DNA of 64,000 bases, from assembly GCA_036273515.1 (NCBI GenBank), contig DASUHM010000054.1:16277-80276 (forward strand), read 5' to 3'. The stretch comes from Gaiellales bacterium. GTDB taxonomy: Bacteria > Actinomycetota > Thermoleophilia > Gaiellales > JAICJC01. A program made the position numbers and the translations under genes. Under the pieces are notes generated by a model. That model saw nothing but the letters and a program-made list of their open reading frames with translations, was not told the origin of the DNA and did not search any database. Each line of letters opens with the position of its first letter. Position 1 is the first letter of the stretch. Below are positions 25,035-33,115 of the stretch, one piece after another.

Positions 25035-26216
25035 ATGCGCGCTGTGGGCCTCGTCGCCCTTGCGAGCGCCGTGGGACTGGCCGCCGCCGCGTGCTCAGCC
25101 TTCTCGAGCTCGACGACGACCATGGGGCAGGCAACGCCGGAGGCGATCGCGCGCGGCCCTGTGGCGTTCGTGGCGCCGGTGCCCGGCTCCGCGGGCGCCA
25201 ACGTCGTTGCCGTCTCCCCGCAGGGCGGGAAGGCCCGGCCCGTCACGCGGGGGCGGCCGCCGGTCGTCGACGCGGCCTGGAGCCGGGACGGCCGCGATCT
25301 CGTGTTTGCGCGCCGCAGCAAGAACCGCGTCGAGGTCTTCGTCGCGCGCGGGGGCGGACGGCCGCGCCTGATCCGGCGCTGCTCGCTCGCGTGCGATCCC
25401 CACGGGTTCGCCTGGTCGCCGGATGGGCGCCGGATCGCGTTCGTGACCGACATCGACTCGCACTTCACCGGGACGGCCGGCGAGATCGCGGTCATGAACG
25501 CCGACGGCACCGGCTTCCGGGCGGTCTGCGCCGAGGTCACCTGCGGGCAGGGCCTGGCCGATCCGCAATGGTCGCCGGACGGCTCGCGGCTTCTCTTCTC
25601 GAACATGGACGTGATCGACTTCTTCGGGCTCGGTCCACTTCCGAGCCGCATCTGGGTCGCTCGGCCGGACGGCACGGACGCCCACCAGCTGACGCAGCCG
25701 CACTGCCGGCCCGGCCACCCGCCGCTTCGGGCCTGCTTCTACGACTCGGCGGCCCGGTGGTCGCCGGACGGCCGCTGGATCGCCTTCAGCCGTCATGCCG
25801 TGCCGTTCGGCCACGCCCATCCCCGGCAGCCGTGGACGACGATCGAGCTGATGCACCCGGACGGCTCCGGCCTGCACACGCTGGCGACCTGTACCGGGAA
25901 CCTCTGCAACCAGATCATGAACCCGGCCTGGTCGCCCGACGGGTCCCGGCTCGCCTACATCCCCCGGATCGAGCGCAGCGCGAACGTGATCGTCGCCACG
26001 CCGGCCGGACGCCTCAAGGTGGTGCGGGCCTGCGCCGGGCGCCGGTGCATCACGCCGGACGGCCTGGCGTGGTCGCCGGATGGTCACGAGCTCGCGCTGC
26101 TCTCCGCGACGAAGGAGCCGGGTGCCTACCTCGTCACCACGGCCGGCCGCGATCTGCACGCCGTCGGTCGCGACGTGCAGTGCTGCCTCACGTGGCTGCC
26201 GTCGCTCGGGCCCTAG
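25035..26216 (+). CDS. TolB-like beta-propeller lipoprotein
   Basis: A 393-residue exported protein. The N-terminus is a lipoprotein signal with Cys20 (AVGLAAAAC). The mature part has at least five PD40/WD40-like blades, each with W-S-x-D-G: WSRDGRDLVFA, WSPDGRRIAFV, WSPDGSRLLFS, WSPDGRWIAFS, WSPDGSRLAYI and WSPDGHELALL. Paired Cys residues inside loops (RRCSLAC, CAEVTC, CTGNLC, CAGRRC, CC) suggest disulfides outside the membrane. It resembles TolB-type propellers but no Tol/Pal genes are near. The start at the ATG 25035 gives the best lipoprotein signal; a GTG upstream is possible. Confidence 0.85.
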   Translation: MRAVGLVALASAVGLAAAACSAFSSSTTTMGQATPEAIARGPVAFVAPVPGSAGANVVAVSPQGGKARPVTRGRPPVVDAAWSRDGRDLVFARRSKNRVEVFVARGGGRPRLIRRCSLACDPHGFAWSPDGRRIAFVTDIDSHFTGTAGEIAVMNADGTGFRAVCAEVTCGQGLADPQWSPDGSRLLFSNMDVIDFFGLGPLPSRIWVARPDGTDAHQLTQPHCRPGHPPLRACFYDSAARWSPDGRWIAFSRHAVPFGHAHPRQPWTTIELMHPDGSGLHTLATCTGNLCNQIMNPAWSPDGSRLAYIPRIERSANVIVATPAGRLKVVRACAGRRCITPDGLAWSPDGHELALLSATKEPGAYLVTTAGRDLHAVGRDVQCCLTWLPSLGP

Positions 26217-27166
26217 AGGTCGATGCCGTCGAGCGCGTGCGCGCGGGCCGGGAGGTCGCGCCCGAAGCTGTCTGGATTCGTTCCCAGCGACTCGGCGGCC
26301 TCGAGGGCGATGCGCTGCACGGCGGCGGTCAGCGGGAACACCGACAGGAGCTCGCCGCCGGCCTTGGCCTCGATCAGCCGCACCGTCACGCCGCACGACT
26401 CGGCGCCGCGGGCGACCGCGAGCAGCCGCTCCTCGCCCGGGCCGCCGCCGTTCAGGGCGACGAGGGTGTCGCTCGGCCCGACCGCGACCGACGGGCCGTG
26501 CAGGTACTGCTCGACGGCCAGTCCGGACGCCGCCACGTAGGCGGTCTCCCGGATCTTGAGCGCGCCCTCGGCCGCCGTCCACTGGTTGGGGCCGGCACCG
26601 ATGAACTCGAGCGACCGTGCCGGCGGTTCGACGCCGATCGGCGGGCCGTCGACGATGCCGGCGACGGCATCGGGCACGCCCGCCAGCGGACCCCCCAGGT
26701 CGCCGCCGAGCGCGACGCTCAACTGCGCCAGGCGCATCAGCGCGCCCAGATGGCTGGCGGTGAACGCGGAGGAGCGCTCCGGCTCGACGGTCTCGATGTC
26801 GGCGCCGGCGACCCCACGGGCCGAGATCGAGACGACGGCGGCGCCGGCCGATCGGGCCCGCTCGACGACGGCGGTCGTGTAGCGCTTGGTGCCGCGGTGG
26901 CTGAGCAGGATCAGGCCGTCGTCGGCCGCCGGCCGCGGGCACGACAGGGCCGCGTCCATCGCCTGCACCGCCCACGCCTCGACGCCGGCCGCGCGCAGGA
27001 ACCAGGCGCCGATGCCGGCGGCGTGCCAGCTCGTGCCCGTCCCGACCAGAAGGACGCGGCGGCCGCGCAGCCGCTCGGCGGCCGGGGCGATGGCCGCGTC
27101 GTCGTCCAGTAGCCGGCGCAGCTCGTCCGGCTGCGAGGCGATGGTCTCCTGCATCGCGCTCGCCAT
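26213..27166 (-). CDS. SIS-domain sugar isomerase (GlmS/AgaS-like, no glutaminase domain)
   Basis: A 317-residue protein with two sugar-isomerase (SIS) domains like the C-terminal half of glucosamine-6-phosphate synthase. First lobe: VLLVGTGTSWHAAGIGAWF and ILLSHRGTKRYT. Second lobe: LEFIGAGPNQWTAAEGALKI, then KIRETAYVAASGLAVEQYLHGP, the usual ketose-binding region. The glutamine amidotransferase domain is missing, so it is likely an aldose/ketose isomerase or deaminase acting on an amino-sugar phosphate. Its ATG shares one base with the LysE stop (TGATG). Confidence 0.85.
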   Translation of the reverse strand: MASAMQETIASQPDELRRLLDDDAAIAPAAERLRGRRVLLVGTGTSWHAAGIGAWFLRAAGVEAWAVQAMDAALSCPRPAADDGLILLSHRGTKRYTTAVVERARSAGAAVVSISARGVAGADIETVEPERSSAFTASHLGALMRLAQLSVALGGDLGGPLAGVPDAVAGIVDGPPIGVEPPARSLEFIGAGPNQWTAAEGALKIRETAYVAASGLAVEQYLHGPSVAVGPSDTLVALNGGGPGEERLLAVARGAESCGVTVRLIEAKAGGELLSVFPLTAAVQRIALEAAESLGTNPDSFGRDLPARAHALDGIDL

Positions 27167-27801
27167 CAGTGCCGCCGCCCAGTGACGACGATGCCGACGC
27201 CGAGCCCGATCAGCGCCAGGCCGCCCGAGCCGCCGACCATGGCGAGCCGCCGCGGCGAGCGCCCGAACCACTGCCGCGCCTGGCTTGCGGCCAGGCCCCA
27301 GACGGAGTCGGAGGCGAGCGCGATCAGCGCGAAGATCACGCCGAGCAGGAAGAGCTGCAGCGTGACGTGGCCGCGGCCGGGATCGACGAAGCCGGGCAGG
27401 ATGGCCGTGAAGAAGAGGATCGCCTTCGGGTTGGCGACACCGACGACGAAGCCGTCGCGGATCGCGTGCCACGGATCCTGCGGCTGGAGCTCCGCCTCGG
27501 AGATCGCCAGCCGGGCCCGCTCCCGCCAGGCCCGGACGCCGAGGTAGATCAGGTAGACCGCGCCGACGAGGCGGATGAGCGTCACGACCGGCTCCGACCG
27601 CTGCACCACCGGGCCGACGCCGACCGCGACCAGCGTCGCCAGCACGAGCATCCCTAGCTCGTTCCCGAGCGCCGATGCGAGCGCCGTCCGCCGCCCGTAG
27701 GCCAGCGCCCGGCCGATCACGAAGAGCACGCTCGGCCCCGGGATCACGATGATCAGGAACGACAGGGCCATGAAGGCCAGCAGCTGACCGGGCGAGCTCA
27801 C
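27166..27801 (-). CDS. LysE/RhtB family amino-acid exporter
   Basis: A 211-residue membrane protein with six hydrophobic segments. The first helix shows the family pattern FLIIVIPGPSVLFVIGRALA; GFVVGVANPKAILFFTAILP near the middle is the second diagnostic motif. It exports amino acids or related compounds. I chose the GTG at 27801 because the frame upstream is non-coding. It precedes and is coupled to the SIS gene. Confidence 0.9.
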   Translation of the reverse strand: MSSPGQLLAFMALSFLIIVIPGPSVLFVIGRALAYGRRTALASALGNELGMLVLATLVAVGVGPVVQRSEPVVTLIRLVGAVYLIYLGVRAWRERARLAISEAELQPQDPWHAIRDGFVVGVANPKAILFFTAILPGFVDPGRGHVTLQLFLLGVIFALIALASDSVWGLAASQARQWFGRSPRRLAMVGGSGGLALIGLGVGIVVTGRRH

Positions 27802-27814
27802 GGTGCGATCGTAC

Positions 27815-28070
27815 TCGCCGCGCGCCTGACCCGGTAGCGGATATGCATCGCGAACGGCGACTCGACCTCCGGACGAGAACACGTCCTCCATGTATGCCTG
27901 GTCGACCTCGGCCGGCGCGCCGCGGCCCTCGTTGCCGTACGTCCACGGGCCGCCGAAGACCCAGTAGTGCAGCCGCTCACCGCCGTCGCCGAGGCCGGCA
28001 CCGCGGCGGTCGTCGGGGCCGGTGATGTCTCGAGCACCTCCGTCGCGTCTCGGTCATCGCCAGGGTGACC
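27815..28070 (-). pseudogene. Decayed gene of unknown family upstream of LysE
   Basis: The 286-base gap between the LysE start and the fusion gene contains coding-style sequence broken over frames. GDDRDATEVLE is followed, one base short of frame, by DITGPDDRRGAGLGDGGERL and HYWVFGGPWTYGNEGRG up to DQAYMEDVFSSG; PEVESPFAMHIRYRV then continues in a further frame. Third-position G/C is high within each piece and drops at each junction. No start codon or full frame exists. I do not recognise the family. Confidence 0.4.
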
Positions 28071-28087
28071 GGGCGGGGCTCCCGATC

Positions 28088-29776
28088 TCATCGCACGTCG
28101 ACGTGGCGGGCGCCGAGCGCAGCCGCGAGCGTCCGGTGCGCGGGGGCTGTCCCGACCACGGTCGAGCGAGCCGGATCGAGCGTGTGCGCCCGGCAGAACG
28201 CAAGCGCGAGGCCGGGCAGCGGCGGCCGGCACCAGCACCGCGGCGGGCCGCCGGGATGCGGGCAGGCGGCGTGCTCGACCGGCCCTTGCACGGCAGTTTG
28301 GAGAACGTCCGCGGCTTCCTCTGCGGCCGACCCGCCATCCGGCGCCCAGTCGAAGACGAGGTGGGGCGCCGCCGGGTCAACCGCCGTGATCGCCCCGCGC
28401 CACGCCGGGCGCTCGAGGGCGGCCGCCGCCACGAGGACGCCGCCGGGCCGGACAGCTGACGCCACCCGCGCGAAGTCGATCTCCTCGACGGCCGCGAAGC
28501 CCTCGTCGAGCGCCGGCGGCTCCAGCTCTCGCACGGTCCGCATCTGCCCCGTCGGCGCGAGCAGCCATGGCTCCTTGCGAGCCGCCGCCCGCAGCTCGGC
28601 GGGCGTCGGCAGCGCCCCGAAGCGCTCGAGCAGCCGCTCCACCATGTTCACCTGGGCCTGGGCGAGCGGCGTCCGCAGCCAGACACAGCGCACCTCGAGG
28701 CCGTGGCGGGCGGCGGCGTCGACGACGTGGCTGCGCGCCGCCCGGGTCAGGTAGGTGTTGTCGAGGACGACCCGGCGGGCGCCCGCCGCCAGGCGCTCGT
28801 CGAGGGCCGTCGCAAGCGCTTTCAGCGACCCGCCGCGCTCGTCCCGGTTCAGGCGCTCGTAGCCGCGCTCGGCGTACTCACGCGCGAGGCGGGTCTTGCC
28901 CGCGCCGGGGATGCCCATGACGATCACCGCCTCCCCGCCGCCTGCTGCTTTGCGGCGCGGTGCCCGCCGGACCGTCCCAAACGCCCGGGCCAGGCGCTCC
29001 CGCTCGTCATCGCCGAGGATGACCGAGGCCGCCCGGGCCGCGGAGCGCGCCGTCTCCGGCCGGCGGGCGCCCGGGATCGGCACAACGAGCGGCGAGAGGT
29101 CGAGCAGCCAGGCCAGCGCCACCTCGGCCGCGGTCAGGCCGCGCGCCCCGCCGACCGCGGCCAGCTCGGTCCGGCGGGCCAGCGCCGGCGCGCGGCGGGG
29201 GCCGCCCAGCGGCGCATGGGCGATCACGGCGATGCCGGCCTCGGCGCAGCGCTCCACCACCCCGCCGCGCAGCGCCCGGTCGTCGAGCGGGCCGAGCGCG
29301 ACCGAGACGGCCGCGATCGGCGCGAGCGCGAGCGCCTCGTCCAGCTGGTCGCGGCTCACGTTCGCGACGCCGACGCGGCGCACGAGCCCCTCGTCGGCGA
29401 GCCGGGCGAGCGCCCGAAGCGACGTTCGCCACGGCGTGCGCGGGTCGGGCGCGTGGAGCAGGTAGCAGGCGATCGGGACGCCGTCCAGGGCGGCCAGGCT
29501 GGCCTCGCAGTCGGCCCTGACCGCCCTGGCCCGGCCGTCCGCGACCCAGGCACCTTCCGGCCGCGTCATCCCGCCCTTGGTGACGATGTGCGCCCGGTCG
29601 GCCGCCCCGCAGGCGCGCAGGGCGCGGACGAGCAGGCGCTCGTTGTGCCCGAGGTCGGCGGCGTCGAGCCCGTACGCCCGGGCGGTGTCGAACACCGTGA
29701 TCCCGGCGTCGAGCGCGGCCGCGATCGTCTCGAGCGCGCGGGCCTCGGAGCGATCCGGGTCGGTCGAGAGCCGCAT
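28088..29776 (-). CDS. Fusion: aldo-keto reductase, polynucleotide-kinase-like P-loop kinase, HAD-like zinc domain
   Basis: A 562-residue three-part protein. Residues 1-270 are an aldo-keto reductase with the full tetrad Asp30 (FDTARAY), Tyr35, Lys67 (IVTKGG) and His108 (YLLHAPD). Residues 280-440 are an AAA_33/Pnkp-type kinase: Walker A GIPGAGKT at 288-295, NRDERGGS and VVLDNTYLTRAARS. Residues 445-562 resemble the HAD phosphatases HisB-N and GmhB: the zinc knuckle Cys505-x-His507 / Cys514-x-Cys516 then RPPLPGLALAF and STVVGTAPAHRTLAAALGA, but the DxDxT nucleophile motif is absent. The reading frame is uninterrupted. The ATG at 29776 omits the usual first strand (SRVGLGC lies just upstream without a start codon). 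Confidence 0.8.
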   Translation of the reverse strand: MRLSTDPDRSEARALETIAAALDAGITVFDTARAYGLDAADLGHNERLLVRALRACGAADRAHIVTKGGMTRPEGAWVADGRARAVRADCEASLAALDGVPIACYLLHAPDPRTPWRTSLRALARLADEGLVRRVGVANVSRDQLDEALALAPIAAVSVALGPLDDRALRGGVVERCAEAGIAVIAHAPLGGPRRAPALARRTELAAVGGARGLTAAEVALAWLLDLSPLVVPIPGARRPETARSAARAASVILGDDERERLARAFGTVRRAPRRKAAGGGEAVIVMGIPGAGKTRLAREYAERGYERLNRDERGGSLKALATALDERLAAGARRVVLDNTYLTRAARSHVVDAAARHGLEVRCVWLRTPLAQAQVNMVERLLERFGALPTPAELRAAARKEPWLLAPTGQMRTVRELEPPALDEGFAAVEEIDFARVASAVRPGGVLVAAAALERPAWRGAITAVDPAAPHLVFDWAPDGGSAAEEAADVLQTAVQGPVEHAACPHPGGPPRCWCRPPLPGLALAFCRAHTLDPARSTVVGTAPAHRTLAAALGARHVDVR

Positions 29777-29828
29777 GCAACCCAGGCCGACGCGCGAGGC
29801 GTCCGGGCCCGGCCACGCGGGCTCGCCG

Positions 29829-30749
29829 CTAGCCGTCGTACCGCACCGCGGTCGTATACGCCGGGTCGGCGTGGCGCGCCCAGTAGCGCTCGCGCAGGTC
29901 GAGCGTGCGCGCGCCCGGCGCGCCCGTCCCGACCGGGCTCCCGTCCACGGCGGTCACGGGGATCACGCCCCCGGCCGTGGAGGTGACGAACACCTCGTCG
30001 GCCCGGCGCACATCGTCAGCCGGAAGGGCCCCCTCCTCGACCGGCGCGCCGGCCTCGCGCATGAGCTCGATCGCCGTGCGCCGGGTGATGCCGTGGAGCG
30101 TCCCGGCGGCGGGCGTGCGCCAGGCGCCGTCGACGAGCGCGAACACGTTGAAGCCCGGCCCCTCGGTCACGCCGCCCTCACGGTCGCGCAGGACGACGAG
30201 CTGGACGTCGTGCTCGTATGCGGCGAACAGGGCCATGTCCATGTCGAGCCAGTGAGAGTTCTTGACGAGCGGGTCGACGCTGTCAGGCGGGATGCGGGGG
30301 ATGTCCGAGATCCACAGGCCGACGCCGGTCGTCGTCTGCTGCTCGGGCGTCGCGATCCAGACGAACGGGACGGCGTAGCCGTAGAAGCTGTTCTTGGCCG
30401 TGCGCAGGTCGCGGCTGCCCTGGGGCAGGCGCCCGCGCGTGCAGGTCATCGACACGTAGGCCGATCGCAGGCCCGCGCGGCGCACACACCCGTGCAGGAC
30501 GTCCTCGATCGCCGCCCGGTCGACGCCCGGATCGAGCCGCAGACGGCGCATGTTCGCCGTGAAGCGGTCGAGATGCGCGTCGAGGCGGAAGAAGCGGCCG
30601 TCCCAGACGTGCACGACGTCGTACGTGCAGTCACCTCGCGTAACGCCGAGGTCGACCACCGAGATACGCGCCTCGTCGATCGGGCAGAACTCGCCGTCGA
30701 CGAACGCCGCACCCCGCTCCCAGAGCGCGTTTGCATCGCTCACGTCCAC
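29829..30749 (-). CDS. Class IV PLP aminotransferase (BCAT/D-amino-acid/amine transaminase type)
   Basis: A 306-residue fold-type IV enzyme. GVTRGDCTYDVVHVWDGRFF and LDAHLDRF near the N-terminus and VKNSHWLDMDMALFAAYEHD (with the PLP lysine) identify the family. GPGFNVFALVDGAW and THGITR-like LHGITRRTAIELM hold the phosphate cup. The combination FYGYAVPFVW is more like the R-selective amine or D-amino-acid transaminases than true branched-chain enzymes; the substrate is unresolved. GTG start, divergent from the MetE-like gene; 53 bases separate it from the downstream fusion gene. Confidence 0.85.
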   Translation of the reverse strand: MDVSDANALWERGAAFVDGEFCPIDEARISVVDLGVTRGDCTYDVVHVWDGRFFRLDAHLDRFTANMRRLRLDPGVDRAAIEDVLHGCVRRAGLRSAYVSMTCTRGRLPQGSRDLRTAKNSFYGYAVPFVWIATPEQQTTTGVGLWISDIPRIPPDSVDPLVKNSHWLDMDMALFAAYEHDVQLVVLRDREGGVTEGPGFNVFALVDGAWRTPAAGTLHGITRRTAIELMREAGAPVEEGALPADDVRRADEVFVTSTAGGVIPVTAVDGSPVGTGAPGARTLDLRERYWARHADPAYTTAVRYDG

Positions 30750-30883
30750 GTTATGTAACGACCTTCCAGGAGGTAAATCAGTGATCGCATCGCAACGATC
30801 AAATCGATTTCTGCTTACGCTTCGAATTGGCCGGCGACCGGTTCACCGCGGAATCCGGATGGGTCGTGTAGCGTTCCGGGGCG

Positions 30884-31930
30884 ATGGCGGCCCCGTCCCT
30901 CCCCGCGGCCCTTCCCACCAGCCTCGTGGGATCTTACGCCCAGCCGGACTGGCTGATCGACCGCGAGCGCCTCCGCCACCGGTTCCCGCCTCGGGTGCGT
31001 GCCCGCGAGTTGTGGCGGGTCGACCCGAAGTACCTCGAGCAGGCCCAGGACGACGCCAGCCTGCTCGCGATCCGCGACCAGGAACGGGCCGGTCTCGACA
31101 TCATCACCGACGGCGAGGCCCGCCGCGAGAGCTACTCCAACCGCTTCGCGACGGCGCTCGACGGGATCGACATCGACAACCCCGGCACCGCGCTCGACCG
31201 CAGCGGCCATCCCAACCCGGTGCCGCGGGTCGTCGGGCCGATCGCGCGCAGGCATCCCGTCCAGGTGCGCGATGTCCAGTTCCTGCGGGCGAGCACGAGC
31301 CGGCCGATCAAGATCACCGTGCCAGGGCCCTTCACGATGTCGCAGCAGGCCCAGAACGACTTCTACGAGGAGGACGCCGAGCTCGCGCTCGCCTACGCCG
31401 GCGCCGTGCACGACGAGATCGCCGACCTCTTCGCCGCCGGCGCGGACATCGTCCAGATCGACGAGCCGTACATGCAGGCGCGGCCCGAGAAGGCGCGTGA
31501 GTTCGGCGTGGCGGCGCTCCAGCGGGCGCTTGAGGGGATCGGGGGGACGACCGCGGTGCACATCTGTTTCGGCTACGCCGCGATCATCCACGACCGCCCG
31601 TCGGCCTACTCGTTCCTGCCGGAGCTCTCCGCGTGCCCGTGCGACCAGATCTCGATCGAGACCGGCCAGTCCGGGATCGACACGGCCGTGCTGGGGACGC
31701 TGCCCGGCAAGACGATCATCCTGGGCGTGATCGACCTCGACGACGAGTCGGTCGAGACGCCCGAGACGATCGCCGCCCGAATACGGCGCGCGCTCCCCTA
31801 CAAACGGCCGGAGGAGCTGGTCGCGGCGCCCGACTGCGGCATGAAGTACCTGCCCCGCGACTCGGCGTACGGGAAGCTCGAATCGCTGGTCGCCGGCGCG
31901 GCGATCGTCCGCGCCGAGTCGGCGGCATAA
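30884..31930 (+). CDS. MetE C-terminal-like methyltransferase (cobalamin-independent methionine synthase family)
   Basis: A 348-residue single barrel matching only the C-terminal catalytic half of MetE, as in the core MetE-type enzymes. Zinc ligands are visible as His and Cys in AVHICFGYA, Glu in QIDEPYMQ and Cys in APDCGMKYL. The early motif SLVGSYAQPDWL matches the substrate loop. Such short proteins transfer methyl groups from cobamide proteins or other donors to thiols, not necessarily homocysteine. The N-terminal folate domain is lacking. A 29-bp repeat begins at its stop. Confidence 0.82.
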   Translation: MAAPSLPAALPTSLVGSYAQPDWLIDRERLRHRFPPRVRARELWRVDPKYLEQAQDDASLLAIRDQERAGLDIITDGEARRESYSNRFATALDGIDIDNPGTALDRSGHPNPVPRVVGPIARRHPVQVRDVQFLRASTSRPIKITVPGPFTMSQQAQNDFYEEDAELALAYAGAVHDEIADLFAAGADIVQIDEPYMQARPEKAREFGVAALQRALEGIGGTTAVHICFGYAAIIHDRPSAYSFLPELSACPCDQISIETGQSGIDTAVLGTLPGKTIILGVIDLDDESVETPETIAARIRRALPYKRPEELVAAPDCGMKYLPRDSAYGKLESLVAGAAIVRAESAA

Positions 31931-31953
31931 CGCAAATTCGCTGACGCTACGAA
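31925..31953 (-). repeat. 29-bp repeat, copy C (inverted)
   Basis: On the minus strand TTCGTAGCGTCAGC followed by GAATTTGCGTTATGC, 26 of 29 positions identical to copy A. It overlaps the stop codon of the MetE-like gene on the plus strand and the last codons and stop of the TetR gene on the minus strand. Its position at gene ends recalls copies A and B. Confidence 0.7.
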
Positions 31954-32699
31954 TCGAGCGTTTCGCGCACGTAGGCGAGCTCGATTCCGTCGAGCAGGCG
32001 GGCGAGACCGATCTCGAAGCGATCGCGTTCCATCGTCTCTGCGGCCAGCTGTTCCCAGTTCGCGCGGATGTCGCCATCCCCCACCAACGCCCGTGTCTGC
32101 GGGAAATCGCCGTGCTCGAGCCGGTCTTCGACGTGGTCGAGGATCGCCTCGTAGGCCGCGGCGCCGCCGTCGTCCTCGTAGAGCGTCGAGCGGCCGGCGC
32201 TCATGCTGATGCAACATCCCATGACGTAATCGTCGACGATGCCGATCACCTCGAGACGCTGCACCGGTGTTAGCCGCATCGGCGCCACGGCGGCGAGCGA
32301 CTGCTCCACGTGCGCCATCGCGTTCGGGCCGAAGCGCTCGCCGCGCAGGGAGTCGATCGCCCAGGGATGCCGGGCCCACGCATCGCGGGTGCGGCGGGCG
32401 ATGGCCGTGAGCGCCTCGCGCCAGCCCTCCGGAAGCGCCTCCGCAGGCACCAGGAGCTCGCCCATGACGGAGTCGTCCATCAGCTCGAGCAGGTCGTCCC
32501 TCGTGCGCAGGTAGTGGTAGAGCGACATCGTGCCGACACCCAGCTCGCGGGCGAGCCGGCGCATCGAGACGGCGGCAAAGCCGTCGCGATCTGCGACGGC
32601 CAGCGCGGCCCGCGCGATGTCGTCACGTCGGATCCTGGCCCCGCGCCCGGCGGACTCGGGTCTCGTCCAGATCGGCCCTGGTGCGCTCTGGGAGGGCAT
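31947..32699 (-). CDS. TetR family regulator (TetR_C_1 / tetracyclin-type C-terminus)
   Basis: A 250-residue regulator. The helix-turn-helix is RDDIARAALAVADRDGFAAV, MRRLARELGVGTMSLYHYL. The C-terminal ligand domain contains RHPWAIDSL and MAHVEQSLAAV, as in the TetR class C branch, which often controls efflux or degradation genes. I chose the ATG at 32699 because upstream sequence is the operator region. Three dyad boxes lie immediately upstream, so autoregulation and control of the divergent gene is likely. Confidence 0.88.
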   Translation of the reverse strand: MPSQSAPGPIWTRPESAGRGARIRRDDIARAALAVADRDGFAAVSMRRLARELGVGTMSLYHYLRTRDDLLELMDDSVMGELLVPAEALPEGWREALTAIARRTRDAWARHPWAIDSLRGERFGPNAMAHVEQSLAAVAPMRLTPVQRLEVIGIVDDYVMGCCISMSAGRSTLYEDDGGAAAYEAILDHVEDRLEHGDFPQTRALVGDGDIRANWEQLAAETMERDRFEIGLARLLDGIELAYVRETLDS

Positions 32700-32701
32700 T
32701 C

Positions 32702-32767
32702 GTACAGCGTACCAACCGAATCGGCGGAGGTTAGAGCGTACACCGTACGACGCTACGTACGGCGTAC
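32702..32767. promoter_or_regulatory. Three GTAC-N3-GTAC operator boxes between TetR and STAS genes
   Basis: Three 11-base dyads share GTACxxCGTAC: GTACAGCGTAC at 32702, GTACACCGTAC at 32738 and GTACGGCGTAC at 32757. The last two are 19 bases apart and the first two 36. The first lies two bases from the TetR start codon. The arrangement is that of binding sites for the adjacent TetR protein. Confidence 0.75.
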
Positions 32768-32803
32768 GGTGACTCTGCGACCGCTGAATTCCGGGCGGCA
32801 CCG

Positions 32804-33115
32804 GTGTCTCAACGGGAGATGGGAGTCCCTCGCTCCAAGCCGGTCACCTTCGCGATCGGCGGACCGATCACCCGCGCCGACCTGACCGGGCTGTGCGACC
32901 GCGTCTGCGACCTGCTCGCGGGCGCCGACACCGACACGGTCCTCTGCGACGTCCGCGGCGTGGCGACGGACGTCGTCACGGTCGACGCGCTGGCCCGGCT
33001 GCAGCTGGCCGCCCGCCGCCGCGGCTGCCGGGTCGTGCTGCAGCACGCGTCGGACGACCTGCGCCGGCTGGTGCACTTCATGGGCCTCGCCGACGTGCTG
33101 GTGGAAGAGCCTTAG
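32804..33115 (+). CDS. STAS-domain (anti-anti-sigma-like) protein
   Basis: A 103-residue protein with the STAS layout: FAIGGPITRADLTGLCDRVC, VLCDVRGVATDVVTVDALAR (the strand and following loop that in SpoIIAA carries the phosphorylated Ser; Thr/Val here), then RVVLQHASDDLRRLVHFMGL. The usual phospho-Ser is not obvious. GTG start; a later ATG at 32819 is possible. It lies divergent from TetR and converges on an ECF sigma gene with a four-base overlap, suggesting but not proving a regulatory link. Confidence 0.65.
   Translation: MSQREMGVPRSKPVTFAIGGPITRADLTGLCDRVCDLLAGADTDTVLCDVRGVATDVVTVDALARLQLAARRRGCRVVLQHASDDLRRLVHFMGLADVLVEEP

Noticed and set aside
30769..30783. AGGAGGT followed by GTG as a plus-strand gene start
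   Set aside because: The ribosome-site-like sequence is perfect, but the frame runs into the MetE-like gene in the wrong phase with no coding signature. Probably chance.
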